In this document: positions 1-10,653 of the stretch, piece after piece
How the letters are laid out: every line of letters begins with the position of its first letter
Numbering within the stretch: the stretch's first letter is position 1
Source of the DNA: Penium margaritaceum
Taxonomy: Eukaryota; Streptophyta; Zygnematophyceae; Desmidiales; Peniaceae
Reading direction: 5' to 3'
DNA length: 64,000 nt
Assembly: GCA_023375785.1 (NCBI GenBank)
Contig: SZWC01008586.1
Span: 4,269-68,268, forward strand
Notes under the pieces: model-generated
What the model was told of the DNA's origin: nothing
Databases searched by the model: none
Seen by the model: only the letters and a program-made list of their open reading frames with translations
Program-made: the position numbers and the translations under genes

Positions 1-1182
1 GTCCCATCCATCACGTTGCATTGTGACAATGAGAGTGCCATGGCCATCGCCGACAATGACGGCGTGCATCACACACGCACAAAGCACATCAACGTTGAGT
101 ATCACTATGTGCGTTCATTGTTGCATGACGGCAGCATCAGCATCGTGTGGGTTGAGACAGCACGGCAGTTGGCTGACTTCCTGACCAAGGCACTGAAGCG
201 CGACTCGTTCAAGAAGGCTGTGAGTTCGGTCGGCGTACGTCCGTGAGTGGCTCTCTCTTTATCTCTGCCTGCGTCTCTGCATGCCCTGGGGGAGTCTGGA
301 TGTTGACCGTGTCCCTGTCCGCGCATGTGCACTACGCCTGTGAGTCATGGGGGAGTGTTGGTTTTTTCACATCTCTCATTGTGCTCTGTTGTGTCCTCCC
401 GGCTTGTGTACATCGGCGTGCAGATGACTGACGGCGAGACTCGACGCTGATGGAGTGTCGTCCGGTGGAGCTGACGCACGTTGAGGTCTTTTCGCAGTTC
501 GCTGGAGCCTCCTGGCGACGCGCTCAGCTCCATCGGCAGGCCTCCTCGGCGGTCGTGCTGCCGGCGGTCATTGACACCGCATTTGCTGCTTGCATGCGTC
601 CAGCGCGTCCCATCGCGTCTGCATCGTCATGCACTGCCTAGGGTCCCAGTTGCATGTTGCATGGCCCTGTTTGGCAGCATAAACCGTTGTGGGCACTTTC
701 TGGGTTTAGGATGCCATAACTCCTCGCTACTATTTTTCTAGCGGATTCTGACCGCACGGCTGCGTTTGCAGCGTCGGTATTATGGTATGGTCCAGTTTTC
801 AGGCAAAACGGACGACGCCCGGGTTTTGGGCTGTCGGCTGCCTGGCAGGCCTCACCGAGAAAACCTGCCAGCCTGAACTGAGCTATTTTCTGATTGGCTG
901 TTGAACTGAGTAACAAGCTCTATAGAGCTGGGGGGGGCCTAGAACTTGGAGGGGTCTCCCATTGTTGTTCATTCTTCATTGCTAATCAGTTACTTTCAGT
1001 TTTCAGCTGCTTTCTGGCGCTAACACTGGCGCGCGCACTTCTGAGTAACAAACCCAGAGCTTCCAGACTTAGTCTCTAGAGCAGCAGACTGAGGGGGCAG
1101 CTGACTTAAGCAACTAGCGTGGAAGCCCGCACGCTGCATCAACAACGCTGCTGCTCCAACCTGCTGCCTAGCGTTTCTTTCT
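1..1182 (+). mobile_element. copia-1: 3' end of a Ty1/copia retrotransposon
   Basis: Only the 3' end of this element lies in the window. Positions 16-246 encode the last 76 residues of a copia RNase H, recognised by the CDNESAMAIA and HTRTKHINVEYHYVR blocks and the closing DFLTKAL motif. A purine-rich tract (catgggggag, about 346-355) then leads into the 3' LTR. The same order and sequence recur at the 3' end of copia-5 (24180-25389), so both belong to one family. The LTR ends inside the RT region of the oppositely oriented copia-2, which makes copia-1 the younger insertion there. Its left flank is outside the window, so the target duplication cannot be checked. Confidence 0.85.
356..1182 (+). 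repeat. 3' LTR of copia-1
   Basis: The LTR begins TGTTGG right after the polypurine tract and ends in a TTTCTTTCT tail. It is about 827 bp and matches the LTRs at 16525-17347 and 24566-25389 along its whole length by eye, including the shared blocks catcggcgtgcagatga and ggcaaaacggacgacgcccg. Confidence 0.85.
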
Positions 1183-1189
1183 CGACCTG

Positions 1190-2694
1190 GGACACTGTGA
1201 GAACTGGGCAAGAAAGTTCACAGCAAAGGCAACGTCTGCTCGAGTGGTAGTAGCCAAGTACATCAGAGAACCAATCACCCGTAGGTAATCGGTTACATCA
1301 ACTGGCTCCCCCAGTTTCGACACATTCAGGGTTTTCAGCAAGCGCTGTCCAGCGGGCGTCATTGGAGTGGACGCAGTGGGCACAGACGCAAGGTAGGGAG
1401 CGAAACGCTCCCCCAGGCTCCTCACGTAAACAGCCTGGTGAACGTGTAGAACGCGACGAGCACGGTCACGCTCAATCTCCATGCTCAGAAAGACACGGGC
1501 CGGACCTAAGTCCTTCATCTTGTATGCGGACTGTAGCAATGACTTCACGGCCGCTACCGCCTCTTGACTAGGAGACGCGATCAGCAAGTCATCGACATAG
1601 ACAAGAATAACGGCAAACGGCGATGAGACCGGGGTGACGAAGAGCGCAGGGTCGACTGTGCTCCGTCGGTGCCCCCCTTTCTCCAGAGTCGAGGTGATCT
1701 CCTGATTCCAACATCTTGGCGACTGCTTAAGGCCATAGAGAGCCTTGCGCAGTCTCCAGACTCTATCAGTGCCATCAGTGAACCCTGGAGGTTGGACCAT
1801 GTAGATTTCCTCGTCCAATCGCCCGTGCAGGAAGGCATTATTGACGTCCATTTGCTCGAGTTCCCAGTCATGGTGTTCGACAAGACTGAGGAGAGCTCGA
1901 GCACTGGTGTAGCGTCCGACGGGAGCAAATGTTTCGTCGAAATCGACCCCAGGGACTTGGGAGAACCCCTTGGCAGTGAGGCTTTCCTTGTATTTGTCTA
2001 ACTCGCCGCTGGGTTTGTACTTTCACCGAAACACCCAGCGAGCGTCAATGGCCTTGCGACCGGGCGGTAGATCGACCAAGTCGTAAACAACATGGTCGTC
2101 TAGAGCCCTCAGCTCATCTCGCATGGCATCCTCCCACTGCTGTGAGTCGGATGCTGCTCGTGCTTGTCTGACTGTGGTGGGATCAGGCGACGGGGGCGGC
2201 GATGCAGTGGTGGCGAGACACTCTGCGACACTGCCAAGCACGGCGGCTTCCAGAGCGCGCTCATGCTCTGTCACAAGCAGTGTATACCCAAGAGCAGAGT
2301 TGGGGTGGACAACCCCTGTGGCCAGGCCTAAGGCATCCATGCCGGTAGGCATAACTGGCGACTGCTCAGAGGAAGACTGCGCTGCTCGGGAGTGGGACGC
2401 TGAGACACTCGAAGAGCGAGAGGGGAGGGCCCGGAGGCGGCCACCACGGAAAAAGGGTGAGACAGGTGCGGGACCAGGTGGGGTGGCGGGCGCAACCATG
2501 GCTGGAGCAAGCGGACTGGGGCCAGTCGAGGGGAGAGAACTGTAGGGCGTCGCAGAGGAGTGCGAAGGAGAGACGGACTCAGAGGAGGTAGGCGAGGAGT
2601 GGAGGACAGGGGAAGCCGGAGAGCTGGGCGACAAGGCTTGTGTCGAGGGCACTGGATCAGAAGCCTGGGGACGCGATGAGGGAGAAGGTTGCAT
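1190..2694 (-). pseudogene. copia-2 reverse transcriptase and linker region
   Basis: This stretch encodes the copia reverse transcriptase fingers and palm. Visible motifs are DVNNAFLHG, MVQPPGF, YGLKQSPRCWN and the catalytic YVDDLLIAS. A Ser/Pro-rich linker from about 2100 to 2650 joins it to the integrase upstream. In copia elements this protein copies genomic RNA into cDNA inside the cytoplasmic particle. The region is a fossil with more than one break and stops at the copia-1 LTR junction. Family assignment is firm because motif order and spacing are those of Ty1/copia and not Ty3/gypsy. Confidence 0.8.
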
Positions 2695-5600
2695 AGAAGG
2701 GACAGCAGCAGGGACTGCAGGAGAAGCAGAGACAGCAGGACCGACTCCCCCCCCCCAACCGAGAGAGCGGCAGTAGGGCGGCAGCAGGAGCAGAACGACT
2801 CAAGTCGCGGAGAAAGATGGACTCAAAGAAGAGGGCGTCACGAGACTCGACAACCCGTTGGCGCTCCGGATCCCAGAAGCGCCAGGCCTTCGATTGGGCA
2901 GAAACACCAAGAAAGGGACAGAGGCGCCCACGCGGTGAGAGTTTCCCCTCGCGAAGGTCATCAGGGAGCCACACAGACGCAATGCTACCCCAAACGCGAG
3001 CGAGGCGAAGATCGGCATGAGTGCCGTGCCAGCGCTCGAACTGAGTGACAGTGCGAGGGAGGGGACCGTGAGGGACGCGGTTCCAGACCCACGTCATGTA
3101 ACACATTGCCTTGAAGGCAAAGAGGGGGGGGAGGCCAGACTCAGACAAGAGAGTGCGGATGCCATCGGCGAGAGTTCGATTCCATCGTTCAGAGACCCCG
3201 TTTTGCTGGGGTGTGTAGGGAGCAGAGGTCTCCAAACACACCCCCTTGGACTCGAGAAGCCGGGCGGTGGGACCAAGGAACTCACCGCCATGGTCACTGC
3301 GGAAGACACGCAGGGACCGTTGACACGACCGTTCAGCTTGAAGAAGCCAGGTTTCAAGAACCTGATACACATCACTCTTTTGACGAAGGGCAAAGATCCA
3401 ACGGAAGTGGGAGAAGTCATCAGTCAAGCACAGGACATAGCGCCCAACACCCCCAAGGAACTCGTGGGGGAGGGGTCCTATGACATCCGCGTGGACAAGG
3501 TCAGGGGGATGAGATGACTGGGACTCAGAAGAGGCAAAGGGAGAGCGATGCATTTTGCCCTGGGCACGGTCAAGATAGTCAGAGGGAGAAGGCGACGGAA
3601 AGGAAGACGGGGACAGGCCAAGAGCGGGCTGAAGGCGAAGCATGCTGGAGATAGCATCAGTATGGACATGGCCAAGACGGCGGTGTAAGAGCTGAACGTG
3701 GTCGGGAGAGAGAGAGGGAGCAGCATGGGCAAGGGAGGAGCCAACAGAGGAGGCACAGGGAGCAAGCAAGGGAATACGATAAAGCTTGTCACACTTGACA
3801 CCTTGCAGGACAACACGACCAGAGGGACAGAGACGAACAGTGCCAACGCCTTGACCGGCTGCGAAGTCCATGCCCTGATCATCTAGAGAAGTCACCGACA
3901 GCAGGCTGAGCTCCAAGGAGGGCACGTACAGAACGTCGGGCAAGAGCAGGACGCCACTGGGTCCAACAAAGCAGACAACACCCACGCCCTGAACAGGGAG
4001 TAACTGGCCGGACCCGGTGCGAACAAAGCGAACGGGAACGGCAGGACCCAACGAGATGAAGGAGGCACGGTCAGACGTCATGTGGTGCATGGCTCCAGAG
4101 TCAAGAACCCAGAAGCCACTAGAGACACGAACATGGAGAAGGACACCACACGTGGCAACAGTGCCGACAGAAGGAGGAGATGTGTCACAGGCGGCGAGAC
4201 GACGAGGGAGGACAAAGGACTGCCAATGCTCAACCCACGGAACAGACGCAGGCGACAACCCAAGAACATGACCAGGGGGGTCCCCACGAAGAACAGAGTC
4301 AGACTGACATGAAAGACCTCTGGCCAGTACAGTCACACTCTCACCTCCCTGATCACGAAGGTGAAGGCGATGCAGAAGGGACTGCTCCAGCTGGCGCTCG
4401 CCGTCAACGGACGGCGCTGGGGACGGAGTAGAGGACCCCGAGGGTGGAGGGAACCATGAGGGAGCAAAGTAGGCAGGAGACGGGGGCCCGGCGTAGACGG
4501 GTGCACCATACGGCGGCGGCCAGCCCCAAGGGAACGAGGTCGGAGGAGGCGCGAGGAGAACACTGGCTGTGGTGTAGGCCTGGGCGGTGTAGGCCTGGGC
4601 AGAGGGAGAACTGGCAGAGCGAGGCGATGCACTAGAGCCGGAACTTGCGCTGGTAGAGGAAGAGGAGTTGGAGCTGCTGGAATGTGCCCAGTGGGCACGC
4701 ATGGCGCGGGCAAGGCGCAAGTCATCGGGTGGTGCTGGGCACTTCCGAGCGAAGTGCTCGGAAGAGCCGCAGTTCCAGCACACCACCTCGCCGAGGACAC
4801 GAGAGGATGCGGAGGCAGCGGGTTTCCCCTTACCACCTTTGCCTTTGCCCCGGCCACGCCCATGACCCTGAGAAGCGAGGGCCGTGGCTGTGGAGGTCGA
4901 AGAGGGCGTGGAGATGGAGGTGGAGGTGGCGCTGGAGGATGAGGATGTAAAGGCAGTGGTGACAGCTGCGACCCCTTCGACGGCGGAACGATGGAGACGC
5001 TTGTTCTGAAGGCCAGTCCACCAGGCCGCAAGGCGCTCAGCGGTAAAGTCCCAAAGAGCCCCAACACCTGGGGGGGACCGTGGAGGTACGGGCTGGGAGG
5101 CTAGGCGCTGCAACTCGACGGGCTTGACATCGCGAAGAAGGTATGACAGTTCAGGAATCAAGCCGTTGACCATTGTAAGCACGGCGGACAACTGGCCGGG
5201 CGCGGCATTATCAAGCTCGCGAAGCAGTTTGAGGCCGCGCGCCCAGTACGCATCCGCCGTTTCATTCGCACGCATAAGGAGCGTGTTGAACTGCACGGTG
5301 AGCGCACTTTGCGCAGCCTGACCAGTGATGGTGGAACGACGATGCAACATGGTGTATGCGCCAACCGGGTCTGCCAGACGCTGAGCGGCAGGGTCAGCAT
5401 TGTATGTGCCAACGTCATCGACAAGCGTTTTTGGCGCAGCAGCGATAATAGCGCGGATAGCACGAGCGGACTCGTCAGCGACAGGTGTGAAAGGTGGGAC
5501 AACAGGAAAATAGTACTGCCACAGGCGTTCTCCTTGGGCCCAAGCGCTGAAGCGAGTCTCCCAGGAGGAGAAGGCTAGGCCAGCGGCAAGGACAGGAGGT

Positions 5601-6031
5601 TGGGAGAAAAGATTGTGCTGACGCGGTGCAGAGGCAGGAGCAGCAGCAAGCGGGGTGCCAACAGGGTCTGCAGCAACGGCATCGGCAGCGGTGCTAGCAG
5701 CGGAAGGGGTAGAGGATGCACCAGCGGGGATGCCAGAAGAGGAGACAGATGCAGAAGGAAGACGCCTAAGGACGATGGCAGCGACCTCATCAGCAAAAGC
5801 GACGCGATTGTCATTTGCAACTTTGAGGCGATCTTCTGCCTCGCGCTGAGCCTCACGAGCGAGGTTCAGCTGATGCTGCAGTTCAGCGACGATGGACTCG
5901 TCGTCACCAGGTATGGTGACGACTATGGGGCTCTGCCAAAAAAAATTCGACAGAGTTTCCCCCGCCCCAGTGGGCGTGGGAAAAGTGAGAGTGTCTTCTG
6001 CACGTAGAAGAAGTGCTGCAGGACAGCCCAC
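2657..6031 (-). CDS. copia-2 gag-protease-integrase open frame
   Basis: A single frame of 1,124 codons. The N-terminal third is gag-like. A zinc knuckle CWNCGSSEHFARKC (C-x2-C-x4-H-x4-C, about nt 4733-4788) marks the nucleocapsid end. The protease active site is in WVLDSGAMHHMT. The integrase core shows HADVIGPL, FRSDHGGEF and PQQNGVSERWNRT, the usual D, D and E blocks, followed by the PFLGVSAQSKAWRFWDP block that closes copia integrases. The product would be the particle and integration polyprotein of an LTR retrotransposon. The frame start at 6031 is simply the first available codon and lies close to the junction with a foreign fragment, so the true gag start may be further in. Confidence 0.8.
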   Translation of the reverse strand: MGCPAALLLRAEDTLTFPTPTGAGETLSNFFWQSPIVVTIPGDDESIVAELQHQLNLAREAQREAEDRLKVANDNRVAFADEVAAIVLRRLPSASVSSSGIPAGASSTPSAASTAADAVAADPVGTPLAAAPASAPRQHNLFSQPPVLAAGLAFSSWETRFSAWAQGERLWQYYFPVVPPFTPVADESARAIRAIIAAAPKTLVDDVGTYNADPAAQRLADPVGAYTMLHRRSTITGQAAQSALTVQFNTLLMRANETADAYWARGLKLLRELDNAAPGQLSAVLTMVNGLIPELSYLLRDVKPVELQRLASQPVPPRSPPGVGALWDFTAERLAAWWTGLQNKRLHRSAVEGVAAVTTAFTSSSSSATSTSISTPSSTSTATALASQGHGRGRGKGKGGKGKPAASASSRVLGEVVCWNCGSSEHFARKCPAPPDDLRLARAMRAHWAHSSSSNSSSSTSASSGSSASPRSASSPSAQAYTAQAYTTASVLLAPPPTSFPWGWPPPYGAPVYAGPPSPAYFAPSWFPPPSGSSTPSPAPSVDGERQLEQSLLHRLHLRDQGGESVTVLARGLSCQSDSVLRGDPPGHVLGLSPASVPWVEHWQSFVLPRRLAACDTSPPSVGTVATCGVLLHVRVSSGFWVLDSGAMHHMTSDRASFISLGPAVPVRFVRTGSGQLLPVQGVGVVCFVGPSGVLLLPDVLYVPSLELSLLSVTSLDDQGMDFAAGQGVGTVRLCPSGRVVLQGVKCDKLYRIPLLAPCASSVGSSLAHAAPSLSPDHVQLLHRRLGHVHTDAISSMLRLQPALGLSPSSFPSPSPSDYLDRAQGKMHRSPFASSESQSSHPPDLVHADVIGPLPHEFLGGVGRYVLCLTDDFSHFRWIFALRQKSDVYQVLETWLLQAERSCQRSLRVFRSDHGGEFLGPTARLLESKGVCLETSAPYTPQQNGVSERWNRTLADGIRTLLSESGLPPLFAFKAMCYMTWVWNRVPHGPLPRTVTQFERWHGTHADLRLARVWGSIASVWLPDDLREGKLSPRGRLCPFLGVSAQSKAWRFWDPERQRVVESRDALFFESIFLRDLSRSAPAAALLPLSRLGGGSRSCCLCFSCSPCCCPFYATFSLIASPGF

Positions 6032-6541
6032 CCCCAGTCAAACACAGCAAGCCACCGCAGGGAGAGCAGAGACACAAGACGCGCAGCTCGAGTGAGGCTG
6101 AGTATGTTGCTCTTGGCGCAGGCACGTGTGAAAGTGTATGGCTTTGTCGCTTGCTGCAACAGTTCCGCGTCCCCATTCACTGCATCACTCTGCGTTGTGA
6201 GAATCAAAGCACGAAAGCAATTGCTGAGCACGACGGCATGCATCACACTCGCACGAAGCATATCAATGTTGAACACCATTTTGTGTGTGAGCGTGTAGCT
6301 GCAGGAGATGTCCAAATCGTGTGGGTTGACACCAGACAGCAACGAGCTGACTTCCTGACAAAGGCATTGAGCAGTAACGTCTTCAAGACAGCAGTCCACA
6401 CCGTTGGGTTGTTGTGTGTTCGTCATGCTCCGGGTTGAGTTGGTGTGTCGTGTGTCTGTGTACAATCGTGTGTCACTACTTGTGACGTCGCTGTTGTGGC
6501 TGTGGCAGTTTCTGTGCAGTTCGGCTGTGGGTCATGGGGGA
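6013..6541 (+). mobile_element. RNase H and polypurine-tract fragment of another copia element
   Basis: On the + strand 6070-6438 encodes a copia RNase H end (SSSEAEYVALGAGTCESVWL, then HTRTKHINVEHHFV and ADFLTKAL). It is followed by non-coding 3' sequence that ends in a polypurine tract (catgggggag, 6532-6541). The tract is not followed by its own LTR. It runs straight into the reverse-oriented primer site of copia-2. The fragment therefore sits between copia-2 gag and its primer site, in the opposite direction. Confidence 0.8.
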
Positions 6542-6554
6542 GGCTCTGATACCA
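6542..6554 (-). promoter_or_regulatory. primer-binding site of copia-2
   Basis: On the minus strand this reads TGGTATCAGAGCC, which is complementary to the 3' end of plant initiator-Met tRNA, the usual copia primer. It directly abuts the LTR that starts at 6555. Confidence 0.85.
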
Positions 6555-6858
6555 GTAGGAAGTCTCAGGCCACGTGGAAGCAAGAGAGCAAGGGGAACAT
6601 CAAGGCACGTTCACATCCATGGCGCGAGATCACGCAAAGTTTCAGTCAAGAGTGACGAGAAACAACGAACAAGAAACACGAGTCACAGGACAGCCTAGTG
6701 AACCGAGCGGGAGCGAGCGAGCGTGCAGCGAGCTCGCTTTTGCTCGCTCTCGTCGGGCCTGTGGTTCGAACCACAACGTGATGCCTCGAGTTTCTCACCC
6801 CGAGTGCTACCCCAACTACTTAATCAACCAAATAGGGCTAGCCGACTACCCCCCAACA
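6555..6858 (-). repeat. 5' LTR of copia-2
   Basis: A 304-bp LTR bounded by the primer site on one side and a TGTTGGGG start (minus strand, 6851-6858) on the other. It holds an internal palindromic purine/pyrimidine stretch of gagcgagcgagcgtgcagcg type. No second copy is in the window, so it cannot be dated. Confidence 0.65.
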
Positions 6859-7059
6859 CATATGCTGAACCTGCAAGTGAGCAATATCGCGTATGTTAAA
6901 GTTGTGAGCACGCGCGGGCTCGGCGACGTCTGCTAGTCTTCTGGCTGAGGCAGGTGAACCAGCGAGAGTACAAGCCAGGAACAAGGACCTCCCTCTTGTC
7001 AGTCACTTGCACAGGTGTGGTGGGTGTGCAGCAAGGCCAGAGGTCACAATGTGGCACTG
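6859..7059. other. unassigned spacer
   Basis: About 200 bp between the copia-2 LTR and the first copia-X fragment. I see no coding motif, terminal repeat or RNA gene in it. Confidence 0.4.
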
Positions 7060-8204
7060 ACACAGAAATCAACAAACACATGTTGTGGGCTAGAATGCAT
7101 CACACGCCATGGATGTGGCGACATCCATGGCGGCGCGAGTCGCGGGAGTCGGCGTGAAATTAAAGCCCAGTGCGAGATGTGGAGAGTACATAACGTACCA
7201 CTTGCAATGCCGCCTCAAGATGGCGCTTTCTAGGGCAATGGGAGAATTGAGAGAGAAAGTTCACAGCAAAGGCAACATGAGCACGAGTGGTGGTAACAAG
7301 GTACATCACGGAGCCAATGACTCTGAGATAGTCTTTCACATCCACCATCTCCTCCAGTTTGGATGGCTTTATGGACTTTAACAATGATTGCCCCGCTGGG
7401 GTCATGGGTGTAGAAGCTCTAGGAATAGTAGCGAGAAGTGGCCCAAACCGCTCCCCCAGGTTGCGGACGTATGCAACCTGATGGACGTGCAAGGTGCGGC
7501 GTGAGCGATCACGCTCTAGCTCCATGCCCACGAAGACATGAGATGGACCAAGGTCCTTCATTTTGTAGGCTGACTGCAAGAGATTTTGCAGCCTTGATAC
7601 ATGCGACATCTGGAGAGGCAATCTGGAGGTCATCCACATAGACAAGGATAGCAACAAGCGGTCTGGTGGGGGCACTGAGGAACAGGACATGATCTACTGT
7701 ACTTCTTATGTAACCTCATTTTTCTGGAGTCTCTGTAATCTCTCAGTTCTAGCAACGTGGGGACTGCTTAAGCCCATAGAGGGCCTTGCACACCCGCCAC
7801 ACTCGATTTGTGCCATCTGAGAAGCTAGGTGGTTGTACCATGTAGATTTCCTCCTCAAGTTTGCCATGGAGAAAGACATTGTTGATGCCCATCTGTTCTA
7901 GCTCACAGTCATGCTGGGCCACCAGGCTGAGTAGTGCTCTAGCAGTGGTGTAGCGACCCATTGGAGCAAATGTCTCATCAAAGTCGACCCCAAGGACTTG
8001 AAAGAATTCCTTAACTGTGAGTCTCGCCTTGTACCGCTCAACTATGTTGTCGGGGTTCAGCTTTCATAGATTCACCCATTTGGTAGCCACTACTATACAC
8101 CATGGTGGAAGATCAATAAGGTCGTAGACACCATGCTCAGAAAGAGCGTCAAGTTGTACTATCATAGCTTGTTCCCACAGGGAGGAGTCGGATGAAGTGC
8201 GTGT
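7060..8204 (-). mobile_element. copia-X reverse transcriptase fragment, duplicate copy A
   Basis: Minus-strand copia RT sequence (VYDLIDLPPWC, MGRYTTARALLSLVAQHD, NNVFLHGKLEEEIYMVQPP, LYGLKQSPRC, HLEAALQVVRYVLSTSRTGL). It is about 94-95% identical by eye to 15425-16524 and ends at the same base next to the same LTR start. It is a fossil with several breaks and lacks gag, integrase, RNase H and LTRs. A 12-bp inverted repeat (arms 7105-7116 and 7121-7132) lies near its left end and is also present in copy B. Confidence 0.8.
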
Positions 8205-8299
8205 TGGTTTTTGCGCATCTCTCATTGTGCTGTGTTGTGTCCTCCCGACTTGTGTACATCGGCGTGTAGATGACTGGCAGCCACACTCGACGCTGCTGG
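8205..8299 (+). repeat. first 95 bp of a family copia-5 LTR
   Basis: It starts TGTTGGTTTTTGCGCATC and matches the first 95 bp of the LTRs at 356, 16525 and 24566. It is then cut off by the 3' end of copia-4. The base before it is the same insertion point seen at 16524/16525. Confidence 0.8.
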
Positions 8300-8314
8300 T
8301 CACAAATCACAACA

Positions 8315-8324
8315 CTCCCCCATG
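8315..8324 (-). promoter_or_regulatory. polypurine tract of copia-4
   Basis: Minus strand CATGGGGGAG immediately before the LTR start TGTTGTGATTTGTGA. It primes plus-strand DNA synthesis in LTR elements. Confidence 0.7.
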
Positions 8325-8418
8325 ACCCGATGGTACGCATGTCCATACACGTGCAGCACTGAAACGAGTATAACGAGTGCAAAAACAGTCGTGACACAGA
8401 CACAGACACACCCCGTAC

Positions 8419-8967
8419 TCAACCACTCTCACGCAAGGGGTGAAGCCCAATGGAACGAATGGCCACCAGAAACTTCTCGCGCGCCAGTGCCACTGTCAAG
8501 AAGTCAGCACGCTGCATGTCAGTGCTGATCCATATGACGGAGATCACGTGTCGCTCTACCAGATCACGTACGAAGTGATGCTCAACCGCAATGTGCTTTG
8601 TGGGAGCATAAAAGACACCAGAGTTCTCCGCAATGGCAAGAGCACTCCAGTTGTCACAACGAAGCACAATGGCGGGCACTGACTGACCCAGCTCAAGGAA
8701 CAGGCGCTGCAGCCATACTGCCTCAGCAGCCCCTGCACCCAGAGCAACATACTTTGCCTCCGACGAGCTACGTGCGATGTAGCCCTGCTTCCCAGTGTGA
8801 CTGGACAGAGCGGTACCACCGAGAAGGAACAAGTAACCGGTGCGACTGCGTCCATCTGGGCTCCAGGCCCAGTCGCTGTCGGTGTAGCCGTCAAGAACCA
8901 CCGAGCACTGCCGGCAAAAGCAGAGTCTGAGGTACGGCGTGGAAACCAGGTACTGTACCACTCGCAC
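8419..8967 (-). pseudogene. copia-4 RNase H
   Basis: A copia RNase H with the DGYTDSDWAWSPDGRSRTGY block, SSSEAKYVALGAG, HFVRDLVERHVISVIW and the terminal ADFLTVAL. The domain removes the RNA strand during cDNA synthesis. It is followed downstream by the polypurine tract. The protein is part of a fossil polyprotein; its upstream neighbour is the RT region. Confidence 0.75.
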
Positions 8968-8997
8968 AGCCGCCTGGAGGGCTCAAGCATGTGGAGC

Positions 8998-10640
8998 CTA
9001 CAAAAACTGTGCAAGGAGGTTGACGACAAAAGCGATGTCGGGGCATGTGGTAGTAGCCAGGTATGTCAGAGATCCGATGAGACGGAGGTACAAGGTCACA
9101 TCCACTGTCTCTGCCAGCTGTGTGGGATTGTCCACCTTCAAGGCGTCCTGCCCGTTAGGTGTGAGAGGTGTGGAGGCCGTTGGCACTATGCCAAGGAGGT
9201 CACTGAAGCGCTCCCCCACAACGCGTGCATATTGGGCCTGATGCAATAGAAGCGTCCGGCATCTATGGTCTTGTACAATCTCCATGCCAAGAAACACCAC
9301 TGCAGGACCAAGGTCCTTCATCCTATCGGCAGTCTGGAGGACCGTCTTGGCCTCCTTCACGGCCTCCATGGAGGGAGACGCGATCAGGAGGTCGTCCACA
9401 TAGACCAGGATGGCAGTGAACCGCTCAGGCGCCTGTCGGATGCGAAGAGAGGGATCTACATCGCTCTGTACACATCGGCACGAGTTAGAGTACGTACAAT
9501 CTCCCAGTTCTAGCACCGAGGAGACTGTTTGAGTCCGTACAAGGACTTGCACAAGCGCCAGACCTTTTCACCGTCCTCAAAGCCTGGTGGCTGGACCACG
9601 TAAATCTCCTCATCCAGAGAGCCATGGAGGAACACATTGTTCACATCCATCTGATGCAGTTCCCAGTCATGCTGGGCCACCACACCAAACAGAGCGCGGG
9701 CTGAGGTCATGCGGCCGACAGGGGAAAATGTGTTAGTGTAACTAATGCCCTCGATCTGAGAGTACCCCTTGACGACCAAGCGAGCCTTGTGGTATTCCAG
9801 TGAGCCATCCGGCTTCACCTTCTTGCGAAAGACCCACTTGACCCGAATCGCCTTCCTCCCAGGTGGAAGGTCGACTAGCTCGTAAAATTCGTGCTCTCGG
9901 ATGGCACGAAGGTCATCCTCGCAGGCGGCACGCCAGGCGTCGGCATCCTCTGATGAGAGGACGTCCTTCAGTGTGCCTGGATCAGGCACCAACGAGGGAG
10001 AGCTCCGAGTGGTGAGTGCACACGCCTCAGAACTGGGCCTGATGACCAGAAGGTCTGTTGCTGTATCACAAGCAGTACGAAACTCGTGAGTGACGAGATC
10101 GTGCCCTACAGGAAACGCTGGACATACCTCTGTGTGATCTGTACGGACACTCAGGCTGAGTGCCTTTGTGCTGGGATCGCCACTCGTAACGTTGCGCGTG
10201 GAGCGTCTGGGTGCGGGACCTGACACTCGCTGGACTCCAGAGCCCAACGGTGGAAGACGATCACCGGGCTCACGTGAGTAGCCTAGGCTCGAAGGGCTGA
10301 CCACAGGCTCAGAGATAGGCATGACCACATCCGGTGAGGACTGAGGCACAGGGGCAGGTAATGCAGTGGGAGGAGAGGCTGGTGAACTGATGGGAGACGT
10401 AGGACTAGGAGTGGCAGTAGGACCATCCACAGAGACAGGAGTACCAGTGGATAGAGGGACAACATCATGGGTGTCTGTGGGGCGCGAGGGTGGTGGAGAG
10501 GAGACAGGCTGGGGAGGAGAGGTCTCTGGGCCGACAGGAATGATCACCGGGTCATCAAGAGCCGGAGACCGAGAAGTGGAGGGGGCTCGAACGGAAACAT
10601 CAGCCAGACGAGAGGTGCTCGTAGGCTTAGACTCCCCCAT
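8998..10640 (-). pseudogene. copia-4 reverse transcriptase with N-terminal linker
   Basis: The linker (about 10050-10640) is Pro/Ser/Thr-rich. RT motifs follow: AIREHEFYELVDLPPGRKAI, VKWVFRKKVKPDGSLE, MDVNNVFLHGSLDEEIYV, LYGLKQSPRC, and the YVDDLLIASPS active site. The order is that of Ty1/copia. The region is broken. Confidence 0.75.
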
Positions 10641-10653
10641 CCGTCAAGAAGCC

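Larger units (their letters stand above)
1183..6858 (-). mobile_element. copia-2: Ty1/copia element, 3' truncated
   Basis: Reading right to left, the parts are a 304-bp 5' LTR (6555-6858), an initiator-Met tRNA primer site (6542-6554), gag, protease and integrase (2657-6031), a proline/serine-rich linker (about 2100-2650) and reverse transcriptase (about 1190-2100). The RNase H and 3' LTR are missing from the window because the copia-1 LTR cuts in at 1182/1183. The element is broken, with about four breaks besides the 3' truncation, yet its gag-integrase part is one long open frame, so it is probably not very old. A + strand RNase H fragment of another copia element occupies about 6013-6541, between gag and the primer site. 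Confidence 0.8.
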
